Shown: positions 43,881-55,529, counted from the stretch's first letter. The stretch: DNA of 64,000 bases from Doryteuthis pealeii (GCA_023376005.1 CM042151.1:78557944-78621943); one strand, 5' to 3'. Made by a program: numbers and translations. The notes: a model not told the origin generated them from the letters alone.

Positions 43881-44680
43881 TTTGACAAATTGGGTATACA
43901 ATAATATCTCATCATATTATGATGGGATATTTCAAAGTTAACTATTCACCTCAGAACTTATTCTATTCAAATAAAATCCTATTATTATTGTAATCTGAGT
44001 CCTTCTGCTCAGTTATAATGAACTAATCATCAGTGGTTTATGGTAAGATCACAGTGGTGGAAATGCCAAATGTGATCAGTTTAAAGTAGGCAAAGAGTTA
44101 AACACAACCTATTGTTATTCAATTGTACTCTCAATTGGCATTATATGTCATATACATTGATTTTTATGAAAAAGCAACATTTGAGGCTTTAAAAAAAAAC
44201 GCTTGAAATTTGTACAAATATTTATCATCAAAAATCTATGTGGTCTTAGTTAAAGAGAAGACTGGAGAAAATTATGATATATTTTAATTTCTGTTGACTC
44301 AAAAGAACTGGAGAGGTTTGAGACATTGTTTAAATTTTGTAAAACTGTGTGCCATACCTTACTCTAACAGAGCCTGCTTAAACAATAACTAGCTGCCAAA
44401 ATGTACCATATATATATCTCTGTGTGTTGAAAAGAGAAATAAAGGAAAGAAAGAATAGAAGGGATAAAATGGGATTATTTTAATTAATTTAACTTACACA
44501 TGTTTCGGTCAGGAGTTTATCCATGTGTACATTATTCTATCTATTATTATTTTTAAATAATGAAATGAATTAATAATAGAAAAAATGTAGAAATGTTCCA
44601 CACACAAAGAAATATGGACCTTCCTCAGAGTAAATCCTTATTTTTTAAAATAGAATTTACTATTTAAATTTAATAAGGAT
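43881..44680. other. Intergenic DNA
   Basis: AT-rich; no gene or clear repeat boundary seen. Confidence 0.4.
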
Positions 44681-45270
44681 ATTTTTTAGCAAAATTCTGT
44701 ATTCATAGTTCTTTTACTAAAAAAAAACTCTTGCATAGAAACTTATAAAAATCTTCTGATATAATTATTCAGACTCTCATCTTTATAGAAAAAAAGTAAA
44801 ACTTGCTTTTTGTTTGCTCATTTTTTCATATTTCATAAAATAAAATAGGTGCGGGTAGACATCGTAAAAAAATATTTCCCCTAATATATTTTAGGAAAAA
44901 ACTATTTCAGACATATTTTCATCAAAAGGTTAGTAATTATGGAAATTTTCATGAAAATCGGAAAATTAATTTATTTTTCATAGAATTTTTAAAAAAGCCT
45001 CTAGTTATAACTAGTGGCTACATTAAATTTCAATTGATTAACGGTGCAAAAATGTAAACATTGTTATTCGTTCATAATTTTCATTATTATTTCCTTAAGC
45101 TGAAATTTTTAAAAAATCAGCAGTAGTTTTTTTGTTTTTTTTTAATGTTTCTTCTTTTGAATGGACAAAAGATTTTCAAGATAATATAAACCTTTATGCA
45201 AGTTTCATTGGGTTAAATATGGGGGGGGGGGGGGTTCACAGGGAAAATTGGTGGTACCTTGTGTATACAG
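44680..45270. repeat. FB2 arm, diverged third copy
   Basis: Same orientation and order as 41690-42290 (TTATTCAGACTCTCATCTTTATAG, TTTCCCCTAATATATTTTAG, GGTGCAAAAATG, AAATTGGTGGTACC). A G13-like homopolymer sits at 45221-45234. 45271-45754 shows nothing further. Confidence 0.8.
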
Positions 45271-45754
45271 TATTTACTCCACTGAAATGTTTATTTTATT
45301 TAACAACAGACAACCATGTTTTTTTTTGTTTTTTTTTAAATAAATTACATAATGTTACATAATTCTACAAAATCTCATAAAAATGGAATGAATATTCTAA
45401 TTTTAATGTAAAAAAATATATACTTTTTGAAAATTTTTTATCAACGGCTAAAATAAAGTAAAAGGATTTTTTTTCAAAGCTCTTTCGTAAAAAGAATATG
45501 ATATTTGAAATATTATATCTATTTTAATAATTGACATAAAAATATTTTTGCTGTCAAAATTCAAATAAATATGTTTTCTTTCGAATAAAAACAGTATTTC
45601 TAACAGTAAAATTCAAATTAATTCAAATGTTTGATATCTTTTTTACTTTGAATTAACGAGGTTTGATCTATCAAGGTGTATTCTTTTAATTTGCTTCAAC
45701 TAAATTTAACCAATTATTCATCTTTTATCTTAGATAACGTAGATCTTACATTTT

Positions 45755-46543
45755 GCATATAGGTACATCCATGTCAAATCACCCAGAAAAAAGTAAAATT
45801 GTCATCCACCCCCTTCAATCTTTCTGAAATTTTGTACAGCTATGGACTGTGTTAAAGTTAGACAATCCTCAAAATTTGAGCTTCCAATTACAAAAATTGG
45901 TGTAGTTGTGTTGATTTTTAGCTCTCCAAATTTGAGGTAGGGTCACAAAAGATGGTGACATTTTATAAACTATTTTTGTCTGTTAAATGAGTTCTAGAGC
46001 TTCCCTACTACTAAAAATTGGTTTATAAAATCATTTATGCCCAAGGAATCCAAAATTGATATAAGAAAAGCCTTAAAGTCAACCAATTTTAAGTTATTGA
46101 TGCTTTTGATTTTTTCATAGCAAGATCAATATCCCAATGTGATCCTGCATCTATGACAAAAAGTTTTTCTATTATTGTTTTACATATATTGAACATTATT
46201 TGTACCAAAATGATAGTTTGGTTTTTGCTGAGAACCGAAACTACAACATAAGTTCAAATTTTGGAAATCAGAAATCATTAATATCTTAAAATTGGTTAAC
46301 TTTAAGACAAGGCTGTTTTGATAGCATTTTTCGATTTCTTAGGCAAAAATGCTTTTATAAACCAATTATTAGGAGTAGGGAAGCTCTAGAACTTATTTTA
46401 CAGACAAAAATACATTACAAAAAGTCACCATTTTTTTGCGACCCCCCCTCAAATTTGGAGAGCTAAAAATTAACATAACTTTGCCAATTCTTGGAATTGG
46501 AAGCTCAAATTTTTGGGATTGTCTAACTTTAACATAATCAACA
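45755..46543. mobile_element. Fold-back element FB3
   Basis: An inverted repeat of about 330-bp arms: TTAAAGTTAGACAATCC..., TTTTTAGCTCTCCAAATTTGAGG and GAGTTCTAGAGCTTCCCTACT are mirrored from 46360 to 46540. The right arm stops short of the left terminus, where a SINE follows. Confidence 0.88.
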
Positions 46544-46546
46544 GGT

Positions 46547-46790
46547 CGGGTTAGCTCAGTTGGTAGAGCATTCGGCTAGAAACCACAAGGTTCCTAGTTC
46601 GATACAGGCCCTCACCAACTCAGCGTATGAGTAAGTAAGGAGCTGACGGTAGGTGTGGCGCTCCACCACGGATGCTAAAATAATCTCCTTAGTCTAGCAC
46701 TATTGAAAAGGGTATAGACTCCCTCGCTGATTGGCTGATATCAACTTTAGGCCATCTCAACGACTTTACTTTTTACTTTTACTTTCTGGA
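46547..46790 (+). repeat. tRNA-derived SINE
   Basis: The tRNA-like head has an A-box (TTAGCTCAGTTGGTAGAGC) and a B-box (GGTTCCTAGTTCGATAC) at normal spacing. The non-tRNA body (GGTAGGTGTGGCGCTCCACC...GAAAAGGGTATAGACTCCCTC) also occurs at 20010-20100. It ends in a TTTTACTTTTTACTTT tail. It is called a SINE rather than a gene because the acceptor stem pairs poorly and a body follows. Confidence 0.85.
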
Positions 46791-47090
46791 AAATACATGT
46801 TAACTATCATATTACATTATTCACATTATATATTGCATAATTCATATTACCTTTGTATATACTAGGTCAAAAGTTAAAAGTTTTATATTTTGGTACATAG
46901 TTTGAGGTGCATATATTATGTGACCAAAGCAATTAAAGCTATGAAAGGTATCCACTGTGGTTGGTAGTGTTGTGCTAGTTGGTGTGCTGACCCATTATGC
47001 ATTTCTTCACTCCATGTATGATTTGGAAGCCACACAGATGAACATGCAGCATTGTCAAATTCGAAAGCTTAGGCGGTTAAATCAAACATA
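46791..47090. other. Intergenic DNA
   Basis: No gene or repeat recognised. Confidence 0.4.
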
Positions 47091-47094
47091 ACGG

Positions 47095-47375
47095 ACCTAA
47101 ATTCCACCGTCGTATGTCACCCGCCGAAAGAAAAAATACCAAAAATCAGAGAATTAACCGAATTTAATGAAATTTTCAGTGTTCATATATTAATGAATAA
47201 AAGATATAATGCACCAGTTATTTTATTTTAAAACTTTTACATTTTTTCAGGTCAGTTAACTTTGAACCATGTATCTTTGTAGTGTAACACAGATTCTCAA
47301 AGATATGTGGTTCAAAGTTTACTGACCTGAAAAAATGTAAACGTTTTAAAATAAAATAACTGGTGCATTATAGAT
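47095..47375. mobile_element. FB4 copy 2, right end truncated
   Basis: Starts CCTAAATTCCACCGTCGTATGTCACCC and follows the 31.2-kb copy through the loop, breaking off after ATAACTGGTGCATTATA. 47376-48290 is AT-rich with no gene. Confidence 0.85.
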
Positions 47376-48294
47376 GCTTGCTAGAAACAACAGCTGGAAT
47401 GTTAATTTCATAGTTTTAAGGCATTCTACATGAGTTTTAAAGGTTTTTTTTTTACTTACATCAAAACATATCAAAACAAGTCAATTTTGAACTGTTTTTT
47501 CAAGATTTCAGTGTTGATTTTAAAGTATATGAATTTTGGCAAAATTTTCAAAGTAAACTAAAATTTTAAAAGTTGCAAATTATCAGGCATTATTAGACCC
47601 ATTGGAGGCTTTGGTCATGTTGTTTTCTTTATGAGCCTAAAGATTAAGTGAGTGTAATTGCAATGTGTTGATATTCTTTAATTAAAAAGGACATATTACA
47701 CAGAAAAATATAACAAGAAAGAAAGTTGGGGAAAGATCTAGAGAGGGGTGAGCACGTGGAAGGGATAATGCTAACCTGTTTCAGTCAAACATAATGACAA
47801 GAGGAAAAGAAAGAAAAAGAATGAGAGTTAATTCAATATTAATATACTTTTTATATATTGAAATATTTGACAATAGCTCTTGAATAAACATATCAAACAT
47901 TGTAATCATTAAATTATCATACTGTTGTATATCCCCAGGTCCTGCTAGTTATCAAATTATTGAATTAAATGGAAATGTATTTGTGAAATAAGCTAAAAGA
48001 TTTCCCATCCAAAAGAAATAAAATCCTTTTTCTTTTTTTAATTCCTTAAAATCAATGCAAAGAAGCCATTTTTACCTGAAAATTTACCATTTGAAATCTG
48101 AGAAAATGTTCAGGGAAAATCTGTTTCCAATTTCTTTGAATACAATATGAATGTAGTTCTCTAAAGCAATTCAAATTGTCTAATTGTTTTTAAGGAAACT
48201 ACTAATTTTAGTATCAAATATTTCCACCCTAGTTTGTAAATTAATTTTACTTCCAATGTCCTTTGAGATATGGATTAGAGCACTTCATCATTTC

Positions 48295-48905
48295 ATCCTG
48301 TTCTTTTTCCACCCTGTTGGGTGTGGTGTTAGAATGCACCGACTACACCTCTGCAGAGGGGTAGGACTCCCCCAAATGGGGCCACCTGTTGGCAGTGGGT
48401 GGCGACTCGTGATGCTTAAGGATGGAGTCATGGTGGATGAGCAGTCCACAACCTGCAACACTCCACTTAGACCCTTACTTAGGCTAGACGGGCAGTCGGA
48501 GAGGCCTCCTCCGATCAAACATCTGGTCCCGTCAATCCCTAGCACCAATATGATTGCCCCAACCCTATCGCCCTATTGGCAAGCCCCAACCTTTTTTAAC
48601 ATATGGGTGCTAGAAGGCAGTGGCTGAGGGTCTACATGTCCTGGGAATAACGTTAGACTCTATCTGATGGTAAGGTTCCAGTTTTGGAGGTTTAGTGAAT
48701 GTGGAGTACCCCTTCATCACTATTGCTCCCTGGTCCACTCTGACCCAGAGTGGTAGTACCTGTTAGGGTCCATCTATGGGTTAAATAGAAAAATGTATTT
48801 ATAAAAAAGAATTGTGTATCCATTAAAAATTAATTCATTTCAAAACTTTATCAGCATTAAATGGCCCAATAAGGGTTGATATGCCGTAAAACAAAACAAA
48901 CTAAA
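48295..48905 (+). repeat. Rep-A 600-bp family, copy 1
   Basis: Shares its whole length with 53010-53590 (CACCTCTGCAGAGG, GATGCTTAAGGAT, CTAGACGGGCAGTCGG, CCTATATGATTGCCCCAACCC-type, GTGGCTGAGGGTCTACATG, GGTAGTACCTGTTAGGGTCC). It is inverted at 56560-56990. The 3' end GGGTTGATATGCCGTAAAAC matches the LINE end near 3854, so it may be a LINE-dependent SINE or composite. The ORF at 48184-48627 is an artefact. Confidence 0.85.
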
Positions 48906-48949
48906 CCTGTTCTTTTTCTACATTCAAAATGATCTTTAATTATTTTTCA

Positions 48950-49309
48950 TGTTTGTTTTCTTTACAGATGATCCAGCATTTGATTTATTTTGACAAATTC
49001 ATTTAGTGAATTTGAATGGATGAAGGTTTTGTTATTGACCTGTGATCTTGAAACGTGGAAGAATACTTGAAAAAAAGACACACATCGCATAACAGTTATC
49101 ACTGTTGGAAATAGAACTAGCAACCTGAGTTCAAATCCTGGACGAGGCTGTTTGTATGTTACTTCATGCTAATGCCCTTGGGAAAAGTATAAATCCACCT
49201 GTTCTCTACCCAGCTATCAGTAAATAGTAGACCAGACTGTGTTCTTTAGGCAACTAGTCTTAGAGAAGGAACACTGAATTCAAAGTTTTTTTTGTGGAAG
49301 TCGCATTTG
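48950..49309 (+). promoter_or_regulatory. Splice acceptor and SINE-containing leader of the 8-finger ZNF gene
   Basis: The intron ends TTTGTTTTCTTTACAG at 48967, the same acceptor sequence as in the two larger ZNF genes. The leader at 49120-49290 is homologous to the SINE body at 57690-57860 (GACGA.GCTGTTTGCAT, CCCTTGGGAAA.GTAT). A decayed first finger (FFLWKSHLMENMQTH) joins the ORF. Confidence 0.65.
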
Positions 49310-50071
49310 ATGGAAAATATGCAAACACATACTGGAGAGAAGCCATATTCTTGTGAAGTGTGTGGATCTTCCTTTTCACAGAAATCAAATATGATGAGAC
49401 ATATGCGAACCCACACTGGAGAGAAACCCTTTTCTTGTCAACTGTGTGGATCATCTTTTTCGTTGAAATCACATTTGGCGGGACATCTTCAAACACATAC
49501 TGGAGTGAAGCCATATTCTTGTGAAGTGTGTGGGACTTCCTTTTCACAGAAATCACATATGCTGGGACATATGAGAACCCACACTGGAGAGAAACCCTAT
49601 TCTTGTGAAGTGTGTGGATCTTCCTTTTCACTGAAATCAAATATGGTGGGACATATGCGAATCCACACTGGAGAGAAACCCTTTTCTTGTGAAGCATGTG
49701 AATTTTCCTTTTCTAAAAAGTCAGATTTAGTGCGACATGTGCGCACACATACTGGAGAGAAACCCTATCCTTGTGTTGTGTGTGAAGCCTCCTTTGCACG
49801 GAGTTCATATTTGGTGAAACACATGCGAACACATACTGGAGAGAAGCCACATTCTTGTGAAGTGTGTAGTGCTGAATTTTCAGATAAGTCAGCTTTACTT
49901 CGGCATATGCGAAGACACACTGGAGAGAAACCTTATTCTTGCAGTATATGTGAAGTTTCTTTTTCACAGAGGTCAAATTTGCGGAAACACATGCAAACAC
50001 ACTCCAGCTCTGGCTCTACCTCTGGCTCTGCCTCTGACTCTGGCTCGCGAATGGAACCATGTTTGCTATAA
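49310..50071 (+). CDS. 8-finger C2H2 zinc-finger protein with Ser-rich tail
   Basis: The start is taken at ATG 49310 (253 residues). The frame is open back to about 49250, but only this Met and one three codons later are available. Eight C2H2 fingers run from about residue 13, with TGEKP linkers (TGVKP after finger 2). Fingers 1-4 alternate two types: SFSQKSNM.RHMRTH / SFSLKSHL.GHLQTH. The fifth and sixth vary the core (CEFSFS, CEASFA). The tail is a Ser/Gly/Ala/Thr-rich stretch followed by RMEPCLL. It is more diverged from the other three genes than they are from each other, yet shares their acceptor. Expected to bind DNA in the nucleus; its target is unknown. Confidence 0.88.
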   Translation: MENMQTHTGEKPYSCEVCGSSFSQKSNMMRHMRTHTGEKPFSCQLCGSSFSLKSHLAGHLQTHTGVKPYSCEVCGTSFSQKSHMLGHMRTHTGEKPYSCEVCGSSFSLKSNMVGHMRIHTGEKPFSCEACEFSFSKKSDLVRHVRTHTGEKPYPCVVCEASFARSSYLVKHMRTHTGEKPHSCEVCSAEFSDKSALLRHMRRHTGEKPYSCSICEVSFSQRSNLRKHMQTHSSSGSTSGSASDSGSRMEPCLL

Positions 50072-50630
50072 TTGTGGACGTGTGTGGAACTCGAACTCTT
50101 TTACTACAATGTAGTAGTCCAGTGTGTTATCCCTTAAAGACACTCCCCAACAACAATAGACAAAATAAGTAAAAAACTTTACCTATTAAAACTAAGCATT
50201 TTCAAAAGGAACAGTTAATTTTCAAAGTAAAACGAGACTATAAAACTTGTTTAAAAAAGAAACACATATGTAAAACCTGAAAAATAATAAACATATCCAC
50301 AATTTAAAAGTTACGTCTTGCACTTAATTTTGGTAAAGACACTGTAAGCTTAGCTGGACACCATTACATATGCCATTTTTTTCTTAGCTGTTGATAACCC
50401 TGTGCACAGAGGGAAATTTCTATTTTTGAACAGATCTTTAGTGCATGTTTGCAAAATTCGCTTTGTATAAAAGTATCAGGACACATATGGGATCTGGGAA
50501 GGAGATAAAGCATTATTGAACTGAACTAATTAGCTAAGATGTAAAAAGAGCCCTCAGCAAAAACACTGTCCCTCTTTCTCTAGATAAATACAAAAAAATG
50601 AGCTGAGACAGTTAAAGTTATTATTGGCAT
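50072..50630. other. 3' flank of the 8-finger gene
   Basis: No further coding signal; AATAATAAA at 50284 is a possible poly(A) region. Confidence 0.35.
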
Positions 50631-50631
50631 T

Positions 50632-51065
50632 TCAGTCTTGGAAGACTATCATTGTTTTTGTGTCACTGAAGTTACTGTGCCTCCTGTGACTGTAAAGTCC
50701 AATGTTAGAAAAACATTCTCGACCACAGATGTCGCATGTGAAGGCTGTCCCTGAAGATGTTGATGTGCCAGTGTCTTGTTGCTGCTGCTTTCTTCTGGAC
50801 CTCCTAGCTTGATGGTGTTGTGCCAGGGTGACCTCAGACATGAACAATCCTCTATAGAGCGCCTGCCACCACTGAAGATGATCCTGAGCCAAATTTTCCC
50901 AGCTGGAAGGGCAATGCCAAAGCACCTGAGATTCTTGCAGACATCCTTGAAACGCAGCTGGGGGTAACCAATCTGTCTCTTACCAGACGAAAGCTCTGCA
51001 TAAAGGGTAACCTTCGGTGTCCGTCCATCATCCATTCGGTGGACATGGCCCAGCCATTTTGAAGT
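50632..51065 (-). pseudogene. LINE ORF C-terminus (WLGHVHRMDD type), frameshifted
   Basis: On the minus strand, KWLGHVHRMDDGRTPK, LYAELSSGKRQIGYPQLRFKDVCK, then after a frameshift (near 50930) SSWENLAQD, WWQALYRGL and FTCDICGRECFSNIGLYSH. This is the standard C-terminal end of a widespread LINE ORF, with its terminal zinc finger. It ends TMIVFQD. Confidence 0.85.
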
Positions 51066-51234
51066 GATAAAATGCTTATAGATTAGAACAATAAAAATAT
51101 AGTAAAAACAAGCAATGAAAAATAGTATTGACAACCAACCGGAAATAAATGAACATGAAAAATATTTATCATTTGCATTTATTTGTCTCATACCCCACCT
51201 GTATGGACTGGGCACCCACAAGCTGAAGCTAATG

Positions 51235-51455
51235 GGTGGGAGAGAACAAAAATTGTGTTGATCCCTTCGGCATTCCCCCTCAAGGGGGGCGCCTTAGGTG
51301 CTGGGCAATAAACCCAGCCATGCCCCTTTAAGTCAAGGGGGCAGGTATTACCTGGGGTGATAGCCCCCTGGGATCGATACTATTAATTCAAACACCGATC
51401 CAGTGGCCGAAGCACACTGGACCCCCGTCCTGAAGGACGGGTGGGTGGCAATTGC
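51235..51455. other. GC-rich hairpin-rich segment
   Basis: Contains CCCCTCAAGGGGGGCG, TTAAGTCAAGGGGGCAGG and GTCCTGAAGGACGGG hairpins between two LINE fragments. It may be LINE UTR or another repeat. Not identified. Confidence 0.35.
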
Positions 51456-51461
51456 ATTGCA

Positions 51462-51940
51462 GTCCTGGAAGACCATAGATTTCTCATGCCCTGAAGTTAC
51501 TTTTCTAGCACAGTGCTTTCTTTAATGTGAAGTTTAATGTTGGAAAAACAGTTTCAGCCACAAGGGTTGTATGTAAAGGCCAGTCCTGAGGATATTGATG
51601 GTGTACTGGTGCTCTGTTGTTGTTGGTTTCTCTTGGATCTCTTTGCACCAGGGTGACTTCAGATATGAGACATGGATGTAAACCCAACACAAAACATTCT
51701 TTAATCCATTAATATCATCAGTATTGTATGGTTGGAAGTGCCCCAAATGTACTTTCTAGCACAGCACCTTCTGTGAATGTGTTGGAAAAACAGTTTCAGA
51801 CGCAGGGGTTGTATGTAAAGGCCAGTCCTGAAGATGTTGATGGTGTGCTGGTGCTCTGTTGCTGTTAATTTTTCTTGAATCTCTTTGCTTCATGGCGTTG
51901 CACCAGGGTGACTTCAGACACGAGATATGGATGTAAAGTC
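51462..51940 (-). pseudogene. Two more tandem LINE 3'-end fragments
   Basis: 51462-51680 and 51744-51940 each repeat the terminal part of 50640-50870 (CAGTCCTGGAAGAC in the first; GGCCAGTCCTGA.GATnTTGATGGTG, TTGCACCAGGGTGACTTCAGA in both). Stops and indels break every frame. Confidence 0.75.
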
Positions 51941-52091
51941 ATGGATACATTCTTCTTAGGGTCCCATTTATGAGTTAAATAGGAAAAATTAGTTTTAAAA
52001 AAATCTGTTTAAAAAAATTGAGTTAAAAACAAAGAATTTTCAGTACACATCAAGAATAAATAACACAAAATGTCTTTGGCATGAAATAACC

Positions 52092-52584
52092 GGACTATAT
52101 AACCCTTAAGCACCCCATATGCGATCTCGATTCATAAGGACATGTTTTTCATTTACACCATATGTTGTATCCAAGATGTAGGAATAACAGAAATGATAAT
52201 AAAAATGGAAATTGTTAACAATAACAATACTTGTTTTATTTATTCTCATTGACAGGGAAATACAGTGGATGGTTTTGGATTAGAATTCTGGGTTGATGTA
52301 AGATACATGTGTGTCACGTAGTATCCCCGGTTCTGCTCTGCCCTCCGTTGCTGCTGCTGCTGCTAATATATTTTTCCCCACCTCCTTTTCCGGTTCAATT
52401 CATTAGGGGGAGATAACTCTCTCTAACACCATCAAAATCCGTTTTTTGGTAACAGACGATTTTTAGATTTTTTTTAGAATTATAAAACTAACCCCTAATA
52501 AACAACCGGACTTTAACAGTGTAAAGGAAAAAATGTCCTTATGAATCAAGATTGCAGATAGGGTGCTTAAAGGTTATATGGTCC
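52092..52584. mobile_element. hAT-type MITE, copy 7, with nested insertion
   Basis: A perfect 8-bp duplication AAATAACC (52084-52091, 52585-52592). Both TIRs are present. The element itself sits in the 3' tail of a Rep-A-like repeat (GTTAAATAGG ... GGTTGACATGCCATAAAA). Confidence 0.88.
52162..52428. mobile_element. Insertion inside MITE copy 7 (solo-LTR candidate)
   Basis: The MITE is interrupted in its ACACCATCAAAATCC segment. The repeated ACACCAT (52155-52161 and 52426-52432) is the likely target duplication. The insert starts near TGTTGTATCC and can be read as ending TCTAACA, i.e. TG..CA with ~4-5 bp CCAT duplication, which is why a solo LTR is considered. It contains (GCT)n. Confidence 0.55.
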
Positions 52585-52599
52585 AAATAACCCATCAAT

Positions 52600-53005
52600 G
52601 GTTGACATGCCATAAAATCCAACCCACTAACTAACCAGGTAAACATGAGATTGGCATAACGGTTATAGTTGGAGGAAATGAAATCAAGTGACAAATAAGA
52701 AATTTTTTTGCTTGACCTAAGAGAATTTTTACAACAATAATGAAGGAACATAATTACTTACTATGTGGGTCTAAACAATTTGCCCTTTTTCAAACTCTGA
52801 CAACTGCTTACTAGCCATTAACAAAGGACTAATAACAAATTTGGATCTCAAAGAAAAGAAAAGAAAATTTTAAGAAATTTCTGTGCACAAAAAGTATAAA
52901 AGATCCTATGTATAGATCTAAAAAAAAAAAAAGATACTTTTAGAATTTTTTTTCATGGTGCTGGGATTTGAAAATCTACATTTGAATGAATACTTTAGAT
53001 TCACT
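52600..53005. other. Intergenic DNA
   Basis: AT-rich; no gene seen after the repeat tail (52593-52630). Confidence 0.4.
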
Positions 53006-53009
53006 GCCC

Positions 53010-53590
53010 TGTCGGCTGGGGCATTAGAATGCACCTCTGCAGAGGAGTAAGACTCCCCCAATGGAGCCACCAGTTGGCCGTGTGTGGCGACCCATGATGC
53101 TTAAGGATAGAACCCAGGTGGCTGAGCAGTCCATGACCTGCAATATTCCACTTTAGGCCTTTCTTGGACTAGACGGGCAGTCGGAAAGGCCTCCTCCAAT
53201 CAATCGGCTGGCCACGTCAAGCCCTAGCACCTATATGATTGCCCCAACCCTATTGCCCTTATGGCAACCCCCAATCCTTCTTATCATATGGTTGCTAGAA
53301 GGCAGTGGCTGAGGGTCTACATGTCCTGGGAATGCAGTTAAACTCTATCTGATGGTGAGGTTCCAGTTCTGGAGGTTTTGGGAATGTGGAGGACCCCTTT
53401 ATCACCATTGCTCCCGGGTCCATTCTGACCCGGAGTGGTAGTACCTGTTAGGGTCCCATCTATGGATTAAATAGAAAAACATGAGTTTATAAACAAAATT
53501 GTATTATGTATTAAGAATGAATTTTATTTCACAACTTTATCAACATTAAATGACCCACTGAGGTTGATACGCCGTAAAACAAAACAAACC
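53010..53590 (+). repeat. Rep-A copy 2
   Basis: See 48295. It ends GAGGTTGATACGCCGTAAAACAA. Confidence 0.85.
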
Positions 53591-53599
53591 AAACTTTAG

Positions 53600-53800
53600 A
53601 TTCATAATCATCATAATGTCATGCTGACAGCATAGGTTCCCATGGCTCTCTCACAATTTGTCCCTATCAGTCATTGCTCCTGGCAGGTCCTCCTCACAAC
53701 TTCCAGTTTCCACACAGTCCTGATGAATGGAAATTTTTGCTGGTCAGGTGTCCACAAAAGAATGTCACTCATGAGTTTGTCCTTACTTCTCCATTATTAA
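53600..53800. repeat. Dispersed repeat related to 6180-6370
   Basis: Shared: CATTGCTC.TGG.AGGTC, CTGGTCAG, GTGTCCA and AGTGTCACT.AT.TGTTTGTCC-like blocks. Flank 53801-54310 shows nothing. Confidence 0.45.
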
Positions 53801-54311
53801 TAGATAAACATTTTACACCCAACATAAATATAAAAAATATTTTTCAAGTATTATCTTTATTATTATGCATGCGTGAAAAGAAATGCTCAAATGAATACAG
53901 CAAGAATCGCTCCATGCTATATGTAATAGAATATAAATTTTGATATCTTTTTTCCAATGAACTTGATCTGAAGATAAGTTGCTAATGTGCTGCTTTGAAA
54001 CCAGTGGTAACAAAAGCCTTTGATTGTATAGATTACCCTAATAAATATAGCTCTTACACCTGCAATCAAACGCTTTCGTTTCTTTCCTCCAATACAAAAT
54101 ATATATGTCTTGATTTTTAGATTTTTTTGATAAAGGAGAGAAATACACATCAGCTTTTTATTGTAAAAACTGTATAAGTAGAAAGAATTACTCAGGTGAT
54201 ATAAATCAAGTATTCTTCTAGATTTGTTTTTATGAAGAATACAGTATACATTTTAGTTTCTTAAAATACTCACCTTTTAAATAATGCTATCTATATGTTT
54301 TAGTTAACATT

Positions 54312-54354
54312 ATAAAATGATATCTTATTATATTATAATAAGATATCATTTTAT
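54312..54354. repeat. Palindrome in AT-rich DNA
   Basis: ATAAAATGATATCTTATTAT is mirrored by ATAATAAGATATCATTTTAT with a two- or three-base centre. Confidence 0.85.
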
Positions 54355-54359
54355 CATTT

Positions 54360-55245
54360 TAGATTATATAATTGTCTGTAACCAAAATTACATCATGATT
54401 TCCTTGGTTATTTAAGTTAAATTTTCAACAATCACAAAATAGTCATTATTTAATCTTAATTAGCATCTTATTTATTAATGATGTCTGTATTAAAGTCTAG
54501 CTGAATTAGATTTGCTGCAAAATTGTCTGTATTATTAATGCATTTAAGATCCTAAACTATGTGTTATATATTTCTAAGAAATAAAGATTTACATAGTATA
54601 TGGTGGGAATAATTTGCATAATGATTTTAACAAAACTGAGTCTGATAAATAATTATTTGGTGTTACTGATTTCTAATACTATAATGTTATTCTCAAATGT
54701 ATATAAAGCAACCTATATAGGATTTTATATAGAAATCCATTAACATACCTAGGACAAAATAAAAAACACCAGGTGATGTAAAAATAAATTTTTGAAACGT
54801 ATTGCCTGAGGGGTGGGAGTAAAAAATTCAATGTCAGCGAGTTTGTACCCTAAGTAAGTAAAATCAATTTGAAATGTAAACTTTAAATATATATTAAAAT
54901 AAAACAAACTCTATATAGATATATAATACCAGTCATGTATTTATTAAAACTTGTTTTAAAAAACAATGAGGACTGTCTAATGTTGCATGTTCAAATTTTG
55001 AGTGTATTTATTCTATGTTATGACAATTTTTGGTAATGTGACGTAAGCAGTGACATAATTTTTGTTACAGACAAAAACCGGAAGCGAATTTCCATTATTA
55101 ATAGATATTAAAATAAGTTTAAATATTTTTATATTCGTTCTAGTTTAGTTTGTGTTATTCTTTTTAATTTAATATAATATTTTATTACATTAAAACTTAA
55201 ATACTTATGCTTCAAAGAGCGCATATTCTGGCTTGTAAGTATAAT
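54360..55245 (+). repeat. Rep-B copies (at least one full, one partial)
   Basis: The landmarks GTCTGTAACCAAAATTACATCA, TTTAATCTTAATTAGCATCTTATTTATTAATGATGTC, GTGTTATATATT and TTGGTGTTACTGATTTCTAATA are followed by a disrupted tail (CTTCAAAGAGCGCATATTCTGGC, 55210-55232). Confidence 0.75.
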
Positions 55246-55529
55246 GTTTTATTTTGGGAAATAAAAATAAGCATGAATAATGTCATCATTGATATTTAAA
55301 CCCTTACATAATTTTGTATATATTTTAGCTAGTTACCATTATTAGACTTTTATTTTGGTAAATAAAATCAAACATTCTGCATCAGCCTCAAGGAAATGGC
55401 ACAAATTCAAAATAACTGTCTGGGTGAGCTGCAATAAAAAGCAACTATAAAATCAAGGTGAAATAATATACAATTCAGAATTAATAATAATAATATTTGG
55501 CAATTCTTCATTTAAAGAATTTTGTTATG

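Noticed and set aside
46547..46620. A functional tRNA gene
   Set aside because: A- and B-boxes are present, but the acceptor stem pairs poorly and a SINE body shared with other loci follows directly.
48184..48627. 147-aa ORF
   Set aside because: It lies in the Rep-A repeat; the copies at 53 kb and 57 kb do not keep the frame open.
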